Under the pieces are notes generated by a model. The model was given only the letters and a program-made list of their open reading frames with translations. It was not told the origin of the DNA and searched no databases. This document shows positions 43,594 to 53,667 of a stretch of DNA of 64,000 bases, piece by piece. This DNA is from Gammaproteobacteria bacterium (GTDB lineage: Bacteria; Pseudomonadota; Gammaproteobacteria; Arenicellales; Arenicellaceae), in NCBI GenBank assembly GCA_022447525.1, contig JAKVBA010000029.1, positions 1-64,000 of the forward strand, read 5' to 3'. A program made the position numbers and the translations under genes. Position 1 is the first letter of the stretch. Every line of letters begins with the position of its first letter.

Positions 43594-44709
43594 TCAATCC
43601 TTAGACATTTTCGCAAGGCCATCTTCGCCCACTAGTTCTAACAGCGACACGAGCTGTTCCTCAAATTGTTCAGTAGTAGCCTTTTTTGCGGTCAAGTTAA
43701 TATGACCTAATTTTCGCCCAGGACGCTCAGACTTACCATAAACATGCGAGACGCTGCTTGGATACTTCTGTACCTGTTCACCATCGGGCAGAGTTCCTAT
43801 CAAATTCACCATTGCTGCAGGCGCTAGCAACTCAGGTTTAACTAAATCCAAATCACACACAGCTCTCAGGTGGTTTTCAAACTGACTGACGTTGGTACCA
43901 TCCTGGGTCCAGTGTCCTGAATTGTGTACTCTTGGGGCAATTTCATTTGCCAATAACGCGTCGCCTTTTTGAAAAAGCTCAAGCGCTATTGTACCGACAT
44001 AGCTTAAATGCTCGGTTATTTTACGCACCATATCCTCTGCCTTACTTTGCAGTGGCTCTTTATCTAGGCATAGTGAAAGACGCAAGATCCCTTCTCGGTG
44101 ATGATTCTCGGTGAGCGGAAAGAATTCTATATCACCGTTTGGTTTTCGGCTGGCTATGATCGAAACCTCTCGATCAAAATCCACCATCGACTCAAGTATG
44201 CAGGGCACCCCTAATAGGGTGTCCCAAGCCTCAGACAAATTCGTATTATCGCGGATGACAACCTGCCCCTTACCATCATAACCATCCGAACGCGTTTTTA
44301 AGATTGAGGGCCTACCAATGGTTTCAATTGCCTTTTCCAAATCTTGCAAGCTGTTGATGGCTCTGTAGTCAGCGGTACCGATACCCAAAGCGTTAAACAT
44401 GGTCTTTTCAGACATGCGATCTGCGGCGGTAGCTAGGGCTCCTGAGGGGGGGTAAAGCGTACTACTTTGCTCTAGCTTGCGAACCATATCGGTTGGGATA
44501 TTTTCGAACTCATAAGTGATGACATCAGCCCAATCGATCAGTTCTTGATGGGCTGACTGGTCATCGTAAGCCTTTCGAATTTGCTCTGCATAGCGCGACG
44601 CACAAGCGTGCTCATCTGGGCAGATGAACTTAAACTTCAGGCCAAGATCTTTACCGGCCTGAGCCAACATTTGAGCTAATTGGCCGCCTCCTAATATACC
44701 AACTTTCAT
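43594..44709 (-). CDS. purK: N5-carboxyaminoimidazole ribonucleotide synthase PurK
   Basis: 371 aa ATP-grasp enzyme; turns AIR plus bicarbonate and ATP into N5-CAIR in purine synthesis. VGILGGGQLAQMLAQAGKDLGLKF is the N-terminal motif, YEFENIPTDMV and RPSILKTRSDGYDGKGQVVI the ATP-grasp body, and LLANEIAPRVHNSGHWTQDGTNVSQFENHLRAVCD the catalytic C-terminal motif. Follows purE by 34 bp in the same operon. Length is standard. Confidence 0.96.
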   Translation of the reverse strand: MKVGILGGGQLAQMLAQAGKDLGLKFKFICPDEHACASRYAEQIRKAYDDQSAHQELIDWADVITYEFENIPTDMVRKLEQSSTLYPPSGALATAADRMSEKTMFNALGIGTADYRAINSLQDLEKAIETIGRPSILKTRSDGYDGKGQVVIRDNTNLSEAWDTLLGVPCILESMVDFDREVSIIASRKPNGDIEFFPLTENHHREGILRLSLCLDKEPLQSKAEDMVRKITEHLSYVGTIALELFQKGDALLANEIAPRVHNSGHWTQDGTNVSQFENHLRAVCDLDLVKPELLAPAAMVNLIGTLPDGEQVQKYPSSVSHVYGKSERPGRKLGHINLTAKKATTEQFEEQLVSLLELVGEDGLAKMSKD

Positions 44710-44743
44710 TCGCGTGAACCGTTTTAAATTAGTTTCTATTCAA

Positions 44744-45247
44744 TTATGGCCTAGGGTCGGGATCTGATAGAACTCGATCGGTTTGTTGTTGACGCCAATC
44801 GTTTAATGATGATTTAACTACAGGATATTTATTTCCCAGTATACTTGCGGCCAGGAGTGCGGCATTAGTAGCACCAGCCCTGCCAATAGCCAAGGTGCCA
44901 ACGGGTACTCCAGCTGGCATCTGAACGATCGATAGTAGTGAATCTATGCCGTTTAAAGTAGATGACTTTACCGGTACTCCCAAGACCGGCAGGCTCGTCT
45001 TAGCTGCTACCATACCAGGTAGATGGGCAGCGCCACCAGCGCCGGCGATAATCACTTGGATACCACGCTTTTCGGCTTCTTCGGCATAAGCATATAGTTT
45101 ATCCGGAGTTCTATGTGCTGAAACGACTTCGGCTTCATGAGGAATACCGAGCTTTTCCAATGTCTCTACGCAGTGTTCGAGTGTGCTCCAATCGGATTTT
45201 GAGCCCATTATAATGCCAACCAACGGAGTTGAGGGTAGCGATGCCAT
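44744..45247 (-). CDS. purE: N5-CAIR mutase PurE
   Basis: 167 aa from the ATG at 45247, which has AAAGGT upstream; the track's 45292 start adds a leader that no PurE has. [85 protein letters not shown] is the complete family signature ([20 protein letters not shown]). Converts N5-CAIR to CAIR after PurK. The C-terminal [11 protein letters not shown] is intact. Confidence 0.96.
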   Translation of the reverse strand: MASLPSTPLVGIIMGSKSDWSTLEHCVETLEKLGIPHEAEVVSAHRTPDKLYAYAEEAEKRGIQVIIAGAGGAAHLPGMVAAKTSLPVLGVPVKSSTLNGIDSLLSIVQMPAGVPVGTLAIGRAGATNAALLAASILGNKYPVVKSSLNDWRQQQTDRVLSDPDPRP

Positions 45248-45478
45248 TGTTTTACCTTTTTGCTTAATGGTGTTTTGTCGCGTTTCACGCAAAATTTTTA
45301 GGCCCAGTACTTTAATCGATTACGTCGGTTTCTCCAATCATCTTAAGACCAACAAGTGTAAAAGTTTATACAGAACATCGGTTTGCCTGCTCATGTTAAT
45401 AACATCGGCATTGAAAATCAGCAAAACAATGCCATATCTTAGTCATTGAACCACAAATTTAGTCAAGGAGAAGCCTCT

Positions 45479-45814
45479 ATGAGCAGCATCGTTTCCAGTA
45501 ATAGCGACCAGAAGATACACGCTCTTATCGCTTACATTTTGATGTTGCTAGGCCTGTTTACAGCCATACCTGTGTTCATCGGAGCTTTGTGGGCAATGTT
45601 CACCCGAAGTGGCTCACTTGGTAGCGTGTATCACAGCCACTATACTAATCTAATCAGAGTATTTTGGTGGTCGGTATTTTGGTGCATTGTCGGTCTATTT
45701 CTTTCGATTATTGGGATTGGCTTTTTGATCTGGGGTATAGTTTGGTTATGGGCCTTGTATCGTATGGTATCTGGACTGGCCAAAATTGTGGCTGACGAGC
45801 CTTATCGTTTGTAA
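45479..45814 (+). CDS. small membrane protein, DUF4870-like
   Basis: 111 aa from the ATG at 45479, preceded by AAGGAG. Three to four membrane helices (IHALIAYILMLLGLFTAIPVFIGALWAMF, VFWWSVFWCIVGLFLSIIGIGFLIWGIVWLWALYRMV). The pattern HALIAYILML then VxxGLxxIVxDEPY resembles DUF4870/TIM44-like small membrane proteins of unknown role. Divergent from purE, 231 bp apart. Function not assigned. Confidence 0.75.
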   Translation: MSSIVSSNSDQKIHALIAYILMLLGLFTAIPVFIGALWAMFTRSGSLGSVYHSHYTNLIRVFWWSVFWCIVGLFLSIIGIGFLIWGIVWLWALYRMVSGLAKIVADEPYRL

Positions 45815-45847
45815 TCAAAGTAAGTTAATGGACTAATTATAGAGATA

Positions 45848-46591
45848 ATGTGGCAACTCTTGGTCGGCGTTTTATTGGCCCCCATACTAATAGTTCAGGG
45901 CTTGTCCACTCGCTGGACCACTGAGCGTTTGCCGGAGCCAGAGGGTAATCGTCGAGGGCGCAGCGGCAGCGGGCCCCTTTTGAGAGTGCTCATCGTTGGT
46001 GACTCTGCCGCCGCTGGAGTAGGTTGCGAGCATCAACAACAAGCCCTACTCGGCCATCTAGTAAGGCTACTCTCACCCCACTTTACGGTTGAATATCAAT
46101 TAGCAGCCTTCACAGGCGACACCTCGAAAGACTGTCTTGAAAAACTAAATGCACGGCCTGTTTTTGAGTGCGATGTCGTGTTGACCTCTCTGGGCGTTAA
46201 CGACGTCACATCGGGGTGCTCCGCTGGTAAATTTGAACAGCGTCAAGATCAGCTAGCGTCACTACTTCAAAACAAGTTCGGTGCAACTCAAATCATACTG
46301 AGCGGCTTGCCGCCGATGGGATACTTTCCAGCCTTACCACAACCGCTGCGTTGGTTTCTTGGCTCACGAGCAACCGTACTAGACTTCAGATTACGTAAAA
46401 TAGCGACCGAACGAAATCTTGATTACATAGAATTTGAATTTGATGGAGACACTAGTGTGGTAGCTTCAGATGGTTATCACCCTGGCCCAAAGGTCTATGA
46501 ACACTGGGCTGGTTTAGCGGTCGAACTAATCCAAACTCACCAAAATAATAAATCTAATGCTTCTTTTGACTACTCTCTTGGAGATAAATAA
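45848..46591 (+). CDS. SGNH/GDSL hydrolase
   Basis: 247 aa. The family blocks are in order: VLIVGDSAAAGVG (nucleophile Ser), the Gly/Asn pair in SLGVNDVTSG, and the final Asp-His in SDGYHPGPKVYEHWA. An N-terminal hydrophobic segment (LLVGVLLAPILIVQGLS) may anchor or export it. Such enzymes are esterases or lipases, often acting on acyl groups of lipids or glycans. It starts 33 bp after the small membrane protein and may share its transcript. Substrate unknown. Confidence 0.9.
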   Translation: MWQLLVGVLLAPILIVQGLSTRWTTERLPEPEGNRRGRSGSGPLLRVLIVGDSAAAGVGCEHQQQALLGHLVRLLSPHFTVEYQLAAFTGDTSKDCLEKLNARPVFECDVVLTSLGVNDVTSGCSAGKFEQRQDQLASLLQNKFGATQIILSGLPPMGYFPALPQPLRWFLGSRATVLDFRLRKIATERNLDYIEFEFDGDTSVVASDGYHPGPKVYEHWAGLAVELIQTHQNNKSNASFDYSLGDK

Positions 46592-46818
46592 TTTGTTTTA
46601 GTTCTGGTCTTTGGTCGTCGCAATTAACTAAGATCAAATCACTAACCATGCCAAGGCGCTGCAAAATGAGCATAATCTGGCTCCCAATGACCTTTATCAA
46701 GGTAGGCCAATCAAATTTAACCCTTCCTTGACTGGCATTGCCTCCCTATTTTCTCACTCCCTAGATGTGAGCACTAATATCGCTGTCGTTAAGCGTAGAT
46801 GCCTCCTCTAAGCGGTTT

Positions 46819-47691
46819 TCATATTTTTAATCCAATTTGTTTTGGGGCCCTGGCGAGAAGTCGCGGAAGATGATTTTTTGATGGAAGGTTATCGTATTTA
46901 AGTAGCTCATAATGCCCATAAGAAAAAGGCGTCAGATATAAAAGATCGCATACATGGCTACAGACTCTTGCCAACCATGCAGGCACGTTCAAGCGCCATC
47001 TGGTATTACCTCCTTTTAAAAGATCCAAATACTCAAAGATACCCACTACATTTCTACCGCCCAACTCAATCTCACGATACTCCGGGTTTATTTGAGGTGC
47101 CAAAGCCACAACCGCGATTGCTTCTGCTAAGTCTTTGACATGAATAGGACGCAACAGACCTTTAGAGTTGGCCGGCGCAAAATGAACTGGCCAACGAGTA
47201 ACTCGGCGAAACCATTTAGCTCCATAGCCACCATCGCCATCGATGATAGAGGGCCGTACAATGACCCAATCAGCCCCAGAACTTTTAAGTGCCAGTTCGC
47301 CATCATTTTTACTGATTAAGAAGCGACTCAGAACTGGATTATTCAAACCCAAAGCGGATATATGGATAAATCGGATTCCACTAGCAGCACAAACCTTTGC
47401 TGCACGATCAACGAAATGATGGTGCACATCATCATAGCTTTCACCAAACCTCTCTCGCAGAATTCCGACGGTATTAATCACTGCATCGAGGCCCTCCATT
47501 TTACGTTTCAATTCACTGATATTGTCCTTGTGGGCGATAACGTTGATAGCGTTTTTCATTTGACTTGATTTGCGGGTGCTGACGACCACTTTGTGTCCCT
47601 TACTTCTTAAATACTCAGTGACATATCGACCAATAAACCCAAAGCCACCCAACACTAAAATAGATTTTTTTGTATTGCAGCTATCAATCAC
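46819..47691 (-). CDS. NAD(P)-binding atypical extended SDR (NDUFA9-like)
   Basis: 290 aa. SILVLGGFGFIGRYVTEYLRSKGHKVVVSTRKSSQM is the GxxGxxG Rossmann start, followed by GLDAVINTVGIL, FIHISALGLN, ADWVIVRPSIIDG and RPIHVKDLAEAIAVVAL. The YxxxK pair is replaced by a different pattern, as in atypical extended SDRs similar to mitochondrial complex I subunit NDUFA9. In bacteria such proteins act on quinone-related or unknown substrates. Stands alone. Confidence 0.85.
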   Translation of the reverse strand: MIDSCNTKKSILVLGGFGFIGRYVTEYLRSKGHKVVVSTRKSSQMKNAINVIAHKDNISELKRKMEGLDAVINTVGILRERFGESYDDVHHHFVDRAAKVCAASGIRFIHISALGLNNPVLSRFLISKNDGELALKSSGADWVIVRPSIIDGDGGYGAKWFRRVTRWPVHFAPANSKGLLRPIHVKDLAEAIAVVALAPQINPEYREIELGGRNVVGIFEYLDLLKGGNTRWRLNVPAWLARVCSHVCDLLYLTPFSYGHYELLKYDNLPSKNHLPRLLARAPKQIGLKI

Positions 47692-48093
47692 AGTTCACCT
47701 CCTAAATAATTCAAGGACAGATTAATGCGAAAACAAGTGGTTTACCTCCAACTCTATAAAAGCAAAACAAAAAAAATTTTAATTGAAAAAAATCAATAAC
47801 ATAAAACTATTCTAATTTATAAATAGAGAAAAACTGCGCGCGGGCAGATCAAACTGACAGCAGGCTGCTACTGATTTGAGTCCTTTCAACATGCAATATC
47901 TTGAGCCTAAAAAGGCCACATCGAGGTCTTCAGAAAACTTTGTGACCATCTACGATGGCCACAAGCTGAGTCTTATAATATTCATTTCCATTGTTGGTTT
48001 TAGTCCACATCGTCACGGAGGGCGGTGTAAACACCATGACGAGATTAGTCTTTAGAAACAATGAAATTTATAAAACCAACACGCTAGGATGGA
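47692..48093. other. intergenic region, A+T-rich
   Basis: About 400 bp without a convincing gene. It is very A+T-rich at 47750-47830. TCGTCA (48010-48015), GGTG-TAAA-CACC and TGACGA (48037-48042) form an interrupted inverted repeat 50 bp past the outer-membrane protein's stop; it could be a terminator-like structure but has no T-run. Confidence 0.5.
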
Positions 48094-48684
48094 TTAAAAG
48101 TGAAGACGAATACCCGCACTGGTAATATCCACCTCGTCAAAAGTGTCATAGCGAACTTGTATGCTGAGATGATTGTTCAATCGAAAATCTGCAGAAGCAC
48201 CAACAAATGCAGCTGTCTCATCTTCAACTTGATCTGAAATACCAAGTTGTGAACCGATTTCTGCATCGGCATTTGCGGCTCCAACTCTGGCCGACAAAGA
48301 AAATTTGTCCGTAAGGGGTGCGCTGACTACGAAGCTTGCGTAGGTATAATCTATTTCGGCAGTTGCGGATACTGTGAGACCGGCAGCAGTAACACTGGCC
48401 GCGTATTCGCCCATATCAACATAACCCAATTCCAATCCTAAAAAGCGATTAAAATTGTATCCCGCATTAATACTCAAGGACTTGTCAGAATCATCGTCGA
48501 CCGCGCAAGTTAAAGGAAAGCCACCCACCAAGATATTGTCTTCGAGTAGATCATCACAAGCGTCGTTAAGAGCTCTAAACTTAGTCGTACCAGCATTTAG
48601 ACCGACAAAAAATTCACCAGCATCGGCTTGAAGACTCAAGACGACAAGTGAAACTAATGTATGAAATATGAGTATGTTTTTCAT
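48094..48684 (-). CDS. small outer-membrane beta-barrel protein
   Basis: 196 aa from the ATG at 48684; the ORF-track start adds 23 residues that do not form a signal. MKNILIFHTLVSLVVLSLQADAGEFFVGLNAG is a signal peptide and first strand. Alternating strands follow (SLSINAGYNFNRFLGLELGYVDMGEYAA, YASFVVSAPLTDKFSLSARVGAANADAEI, AAFVGASADFRLNNHLSIQVRYDTFDEVDITSAGIRLHF) to an aromatic C-terminus, an OmpA-like 8-strand barrel. Two Cys (CDD and TCA) are present in the first loop. Role not known. Confidence 0.85.
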   Translation of the reverse strand: MKNILIFHTLVSLVVLSLQADAGEFFVGLNAGTTKFRALNDACDDLLEDNILVGGFPLTCAVDDDSDKSLSINAGYNFNRFLGLELGYVDMGEYAASVTAAGLTVSATAEIDYTYASFVVSAPLTDKFSLSARVGAANADAEIGSQLGISDQVEDETAAFVGASADFRLNNHLSIQVRYDTFDEVDITSAGIRLHF

Positions 48685-48831
48685 GATTATTACTGCACTT
48701 ATAAAAAGTACTTTAGTTAGGTTAGGGTAAAAGAGAGTATAAGGAGCAGGCACGAACTTACGAGAGATATTACAAAGCTGCCATGCTGGATTTGTGAATC
48801 CACCTTAGAGTGTAGCAACACAGTGGCGATT

Positions 48832-49425
48832 CTAGTTGGCCGACTCGTCCCCAGCATACACACTCTTAAAGTGCTTTCGGCAAAGCGATACATAACGATC
48901 GTTGCCCCCAATTTCCACTTGGGAACCCTGATGCAGTGCCATGCCGTTTTCATCTACTCTAACGACCATAGTTGCCTTCTTCCCGCAGTGGCATATGGTC
49001 TTGAGTTCATGCAATTCATCAGCCCAAGCAAGTAACCATTGACTACCCGCAAACAACTCTCCTTTAAAATCTGTCCTAATTCCATAACAGAGTACAGGTA
49101 TCCCAATCTGATCGCACACTTCACTCAGCTGCCATACTTGATCTTTATTTAGAAACTGTGCTTCATCAACCAAAACACAATCCACTGTCTTCGCTGTGTT
49201 TCGACGAATCACATGTTGAAACAGGTTCACGTCTTCATCAAATAAATCAGCTTCCTGTTCAAGACCGATCCGAGACGCGACCTTGCCTTTGCCATATCGA
49301 TCATCTAAAGCAGCCGTCAACAGCAATGTGTGCATACCCCGTTCTTGATAGTTAAAGCTCGACTGTAATAATGTAGTCGATTTACCTGCATTCATCGTTG
49401 AATAGTAAAAGTAAAGCTTTGCCAT
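48832..49425 (-). CDS. tdk: thymidine kinase, type II
   Basis: 197 aa, phosphorylates thymidine to dTMP. P-loop [16 protein letters not shown], the magnesium/switch [15 protein letters not shown], lasso region with [17 protein letters not shown] (zinc ribbon part) and the C-terminal [16 protein letters not shown]. Preceded by the nucleoside hydrolase at 25 bp, so likely the last gene of the nucleoside operon. Standard length. Confidence 0.96.
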   Translation of the reverse strand: MAKLYFYYSTMNAGKSTTLLQSSFNYQERGMHTLLLTAALDDRYGKGKVASRIGLEQEADLFDEDVNLFQHVIRRNTAKTVDCVLVDEAQFLNKDQVWQLSEVCDQIGIPVLCYGIRTDFKGELFAGSQWLLAWADELHELKTICHCGKKATMVVRVDENGMALHQGSQVEIGGNDRYVSLCRKHFKSVYAGDESAN

Positions 49426-49450
49426 TGGGTCTACTAATGAGGTTCTATTT

Positions 49451-50419
49451 CTATGGTTTAAAGTGCTGTATCAGGGTGCTGGTAAAGTGGTTTAACACTT
49501 GTTCAGATTCCACCTGCGCTGCCCACTCGATAGGCGGCAAATTCTGCCAATGAGGTAGTAAATAATTTTCAGACAGAGACGCTGAAATCAATTGCCCCAT
49601 CGCAACACCAGAGGTCACTACACGTGCTACACCACTATTCATTTCAAATAGCTCGGGGTTAGTAAGATAAACTAAGGCGCTCGCGTCATGCATTGCACAA
49701 GCTCGTTGACTTGATATTGGTATCGGTAACGAACTGTAAAAGTCTACATAGTATCGACTGCTTTGCCACAAAAACTCACCCACACCTCCGGCTTGCTGTT
49801 GCAGCTCTTCAAAATGCCAGTCTGTTAACGCTATCTTCATTGTAACGTCCAAACCGACTATCGAAAGGGGCCAATTTTGCGAACACACAATATCAGCGGC
49901 ATGTGGATCGTTAATAAAATTTGCTTCAGCCACTGGGCTTACATTGCCGGGAGCCAAAACCGTACCTCCCATAACAATCAATCTTTTTAGTTTAAGCGGC
50001 AATTGTGGATCTAGACTCAGAGCTTTAGCGATATTAGTTAACGGCCCTATCGCCACTATGGTTAACTCACCATGGTGTTGATTTGCCGCCTCCACTATAT
50101 ACTCGGCTGCACTCAGTTCATTTTCTATTAGTTGCTCAGGCGCTATGTCTAGATTGCCCATACCATCATCTCCATGCACAAAATCTGGAGACGCAAACCT
50201 GTCTATATGCAACGGGCTTGATGCGCCCCTAGCCACATCTACATCCAGGGCATCGAATTTTTCTAGAACAGCCAAGGCATTGCGAGTCGTGATTTCAATG
50301 CTCGCATTACCAAACACCGTCGTGAGTGCTATCAACTCTAATTGTGGGTGTGCTATTGCATAGGCAATGGCTTGAGCATCATCTATTCCAGGATCAGTAT
50401 CTATTATTAGCTTACCCAT
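49451..50419 (-). CDS. nucleoside hydrolase, Ih/uridine-preferring family
   Basis: 322 aa. [21 protein letters not shown] is the calcium-binding DxDxxxDD motif, [20 protein letters not shown]-like [10 protein letters not shown] and the final Asp region [15 protein letters not shown] are the other motifs. Hydrolyses a nucleoside to base and ribose. Overlaps the ribokinase stop by 8 bp, so the two are translationally coupled. Substrate base (uridine, inosine, thymidine or other) is not readable. Confidence 0.93.
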   Translation of the reverse strand: MGKLIIDTDPGIDDAQAIAYAIAHPQLELIALTTVFGNASIEITTRNALAVLEKFDALDVDVARGASSPLHIDRFASPDFVHGDDGMGNLDIAPEQLIENELSAAEYIVEAANQHHGELTIVAIGPLTNIAKALSLDPQLPLKLKRLIVMGGTVLAPGNVSPVAEANFINDPHAADIVCSQNWPLSIVGLDVTMKIALTDWHFEELQQQAGGVGEFLWQSSRYYVDFYSSLPIPISSQRACAMHDASALVYLTNPELFEMNSGVARVVTSGVAMGQLISASLSENYLLPHWQNLPPIEWAAQVESEQVLNHFTSTLIQHFKP

Positions 50420-51305
50420 CTATTTTTGCTTTGACCTCTTTTTGACTCGGGATCGCATCGATAGCACCAAGTCTGGTGGTAGTAATTGCAGCAGCAGCAG
50501 AGGCATTTTTCATTGCTACCTCAATAGGGAGACCATTGGCAATCCCGGCTACTAAAAAACCAACGTATGTATCGCCAGCGGCTGTGGTATCTTGTACTGT
50601 TACTGAAAGAGCCGGTACGTGTTGAATGCCATGCTGGTTCAAGAGCGTCGACCCCTTTGCTCCTTGAGTAATAATTACATTAATGTTCGGACAATCATTT
50701 TCAAGCCTTGATTTAATATCTATTAGCACACGAGTGCCCCAAAGCTGCTGAGCTTCAACCTCATTAACAATCAAGATCGATAACTTACTCAATGAAAGCT
50801 CTAACACATCTTGGCTCATTGGTGCAGGATTGAAAACAACGTCGATACCTAAACCATTTGCCAAATCGATAGCCCCGAGGACATCGTTACACTCATTTTG
50901 CAGAACAAGATAAGCGACGTCTGATTGCTGACGTAAACATTTATCAAGATCAGTCAACAAGCATGTCTGATTTGCTCCTCCATGAACGATAATGGCGTTT
51001 TCACCTTGTTTGTTTAATTGAATAATAGCGTGTCCACTTGGCTCCGCGACGAATTTAATATACGACGTTTCTACCCCAAAATCAGTCAGTGCTTTTTTAG
51101 CCCATAGATCTGCAACACCAAGTTGACCGACGTGTATAACCTTGGCTCCGGCATTGGCCATTGCTACGGATTGGTTTGCGCCTTTACCTCCCAGACCGGT
51201 AAGCAGGCTCTCGCTGGCCAACGTTTCACCCGGCGCAACGAAATGATCAACTTTATAGACATGGTCAATGTTAATTGATCCAAAATTAACTATCTGTCGC
51301 TTCAT
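50412..51305 (-). CDS. rbsK: ribokinase (PfkB family)
   Basis: 297 aa from the ATG at 51305 with AAGGGG upstream; the track's upstream start overlaps the oxygenase. QIVNFGSINIDHVYKVDHFVAPGETLASESLLTGLGGKGANQSVAMANAGA is the ribokinase N-terminus with the GGKGANQ motif, and VQDTTAAGDTYVGFLVAGIANG holds the catalytic Asp of AAGDT. Phosphorylates ribose released by the next gene's nucleoside hydrolase. Adjacent gene overlap suggests one operon. Confidence 0.94.
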   Translation of the reverse strand: MKRQIVNFGSINIDHVYKVDHFVAPGETLASESLLTGLGGKGANQSVAMANAGAKVIHVGQLGVADLWAKKALTDFGVETSYIKFVAEPSGHAIIQLNKQGENAIIVHGGANQTCLLTDLDKCLRQQSDVAYLVLQNECNDVLGAIDLANGLGIDVVFNPAPMSQDVLELSLSKLSILIVNEVEAQQLWGTRVLIDIKSRLENDCPNINVIITQGAKGSTLLNQHGIQHVPALSVTVQDTTAAGDTYVGFLVAGIANGLPIEVAMKNASAAAAITTTRLGAIDAIPSQKEVKAKIDG

Positions 51306-51312
51306 AAGCCCC

Positions 51313-52224
51313 TTAAAACCCGATCTCTTTGAGTCTTTGCTGGTGATAGTCTCCAGCCAGAATATCCGCATATTGCTTTGGCCGCTCCTTACTACAACAT
51401 TGCGGCAAACAAGCAAGCGACATATCAGGGTCAGGGTGAACAAAAAATGGCATTGAATAGCGACTTTGATAGGCTCGTTCACCCCTAGGGTTAACTACTC
51501 GATGCGTTGTTGAACGCAAAATTCCATTGCTAAGTCGTTGTAACATATCACCAACATTACAAATGATGGTTCCCTCTATCATATTAATCGGAACCCACCG
51601 CTGGTTCAAAGTTAAAACTTCTAGGCCCTCTTGTTCTGAACCAACTAAAAGGGTGATCAAATTAATATCTTCGTGTGCTGCTGCTCGGACATTAGGTGAA
51701 CTTTGATCCTTGATCGGAGGGTAATGGAGAATTCTCAATAAGGCCTCACCTGACAGCACACTAGCTTGAAAATAGTGTTCTGGGAGCTCCAAAAATAATG
51801 CGGTAGCTCTCAACACCTTGAGCGAAAGTTGGTCCAATGCGTAATGTAAGTCAATGTATGCAGATTTAAACTCTTCATTTGTAGGCCAGATATTTTCCTC
51901 GTGCCCCACCGCAGAATCTCTTCCTAAATGGTAAAACTCTTTTAAGTCAGCATGGACAGAGTCTTTTGCTTTCTCTACACCTTGAGGCACATATCCACGA
52001 GACCATGATTGGGGATGTTTCAAAGAATTCTTTATCTTTATAGGCTGATCGAAGAACCATTTAGCCGCCTCCATAGCCTTAGCAATAATATCTCGGTCAA
52101 TCCCATGCCCAACAATACCGGCAAAACCCCACTGGCCATAGGCTCGACCAAAACATTCGATAAAGTGTCGCGGCCTCGTATCGAGTTCTGATATATCCAG
52201 TATTGGTACTAGATCACTACTCAT
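51313..52224 (-). CDS. isopenicillin-N-synthase-like Fe(II)/2-oxoglutarate oxygenase
   Basis: 303 aa. N-terminal DIOX_N domain (VPILDISELDTRPRHFIECFGRAYGQWGFAGIVGHGIDRDII) and a double-stranded beta-helix with metal motif HED in RAAAHEDINLITLLVG, the distal His in RSTTHRVVNPRGERAYQSRYSMPFFVHPD and the 2-oxoglutarate-binding RYS. The family includes thymine hydroxylases and desaturases. It is first in an operon with ribokinase (7 bp gap), nucleoside hydrolase and tdk, so a pyrimidine base or nucleoside is a likely substrate; that is inference. All iron ligands appear intact. Confidence 0.9.
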   Translation of the reverse strand: MSSDLVPILDISELDTRPRHFIECFGRAYGQWGFAGIVGHGIDRDIIAKAMEAAKWFFDQPIKIKNSLKHPQSWSRGYVPQGVEKAKDSVHADLKEFYHLGRDSAVGHEENIWPTNEEFKSAYIDLHYALDQLSLKVLRATALFLELPEHYFQASVLSGEALLRILHYPPIKDQSSPNVRAAAHEDINLITLLVGSEQEGLEVLTLNQRWVPINMIEGTIICNVGDMLQRLSNGILRSTTHRVVNPRGERAYQSRYSMPFFVHPDPDMSLACLPQCCSKERPKQYADILAGDYHQQRLKEIGF

Positions 52225-52926
52225 TACTTTACGTCCTCACAGTTTACCGCGTAGTTTAATAAATTGAGATTATTTTGATTGTTTACCGAATCATAGTTGA
52301 TGCTAAACTTTTTCAGTAAGAAATTGTAGTTTTACCAAAACTTTCAACCAAAAAGCGAACGTTACAGGTTTGATTTATATTGGTGCTTTGTTGTTGGCTA
52401 GGATGAAGCAACGGATAAACTCATAAGCGATGCCGGCGATAGACCTTCGAAACCATGAATGGTCTCTCTATTATGGCGGAAGACAAGGTAGTTCCCTATT
52501 TGTTTAAAAATCATAAGATCGAGGCTATGGTTGGCTTGCGAAGCTTTGATAGAGTAGCCAGATCGGTGGACCATTGAATAGAACCTAAATCCATTACCGC
52601 AACTGCGACTTGTCTGTGCTTTTTGGATACTAGCTTATGAATCGATGAATTAGTCGACATTATCGACAGATTTGATCATGTATAAATCCCCGATCGGAAT
52701 TGAGCTTTTCTTCAAGACAAACCAAAAAATGCTTCGCAGATTGTTAGTTTCTTTTGCCTTTTGCCAGACCCTACTATTTGACGATCTACCAATAATAAGC
52801 TCGCCGGTGGAGCAACGGGTTATGGTGAGAGAAGCAATCTAAATTTCGAGGCATGACGTCTACGCTTGCTAGAATAGCGCTTTCTAGAATACTGATCGTA
52901 TTTTATCTAGGCGTCTACGAAGCGGC
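52225..52926. other. large intergenic region, nothing certain
   Basis: About 700 bp. Two short plus-strand ORFs, 52455-52577 (40 aa) and 52678-52842 (54 aa, MYKSPIGIELFFKTNQKMLRR), lack clear ribosome sites and match no family I know; they may be decayed genes. The oxygenase promoter should be within 100 bp of 52225. No strong hairpin is seen. Confidence 0.5.
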
Positions 52927-53358
52927 TCAGCTGCCAGTTTGAGCTACTTCGTTTTTTTCGGTGTATTGCTGGTTTAACGTCCACTGAATTTTTTTAACGC
53001 CACTTAAATAAGAGGTGGTATGGAGTTTTCCATCTCGCTTGAGTGAAAACCGAACCTTTCGTTGTTTACCTTTATCATCAATTTCAAACCCACGCCATTT
53101 TTTTTCCGCGGTCTGAACCACACCAACATAAAGAGTTCTACCTTTTCGCTCTGGACTCCAATCTGCTCTAGTGATCTTAGCTTCATAAACCGGATTAAGT
53201 GCACTGTGGTTTTCAGCTTTGACGAAGTCAACGTGCATTGATTCTTTTCTATATTCCCAACTTCCCTGCAGATCTGCAATTACGTCCTGGGAGTAGGCTT
53301 TAGTGCAAAAAAGTAACGACGATACAAAAACAAATGAAAGTAATCTTTTAGTCAACAT
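52927..53358 (-). CDS. small exported protein, unrecognised
   Basis: 143 aa. Signal peptide RLLSFVFVSSLLFCTKAYSQDV, then a compact beta-rich domain (DLQGSWEYRKESMHVDFVKAENHSALNPVYEAKITRADWSPERKGRTLYVGVVQTAEKKWRGFEIDDKGKQRKVRFSLKRDGKLHTTSYLSG) with Trp-rich strands; this resembles DUF2147-type small periplasmic proteins but I am not certain. Function unknown. Confidence 0.7.
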   Translation of the reverse strand: MLTKRLLSFVFVSSLLFCTKAYSQDVIADLQGSWEYRKESMHVDFVKAENHSALNPVYEAKITRADWSPERKGRTLYVGVVQTAEKKWRGFEIDDKGKQRKVRFSLKRDGKLHTTSYLSGVKKIQWTLNQQYTEKNEVAQTGS

Positions 53359-53606
53359 GGGCTATGCTTTTATCCTGATTAATCGAGCCAAGGTCAAAAA
53401 CAAAAATCGATCCGGCCGATAACCTAATCAATAATGGCTTCATTTCGCCCGAAGGAAAAATCAAAAACAAATTACTTTTAGTTATCTGATTTATTGCTTA
53501 AATTTATTACTGATCAAATAATTTACGTCTATTTGTAAAGCGATTTAAAAATTTCCTTTAAATTTCAGTCGGTTTCATAAAAGATTTTAAAAATTAAGGT
53601 TGGAGC

Positions 53607-53645
53607 AAAAAAAAAGTCCCTCGCGAGTATCCACGAGAGACTTTT
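53607..53645 (-). terminator. terminator after ppa
   Basis: On the minus strand AAGTCTCTCG pairs with CGAGGGACTT (one G-T) and is followed by a long T-run (AAAAAAAAA on the plus strand at 53607-53615). It ends 23 bp past the ppa stop. Confidence 0.85.
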
Positions 53646-53667
53646 AGAATCGCGTTTCTAAAAAGAA

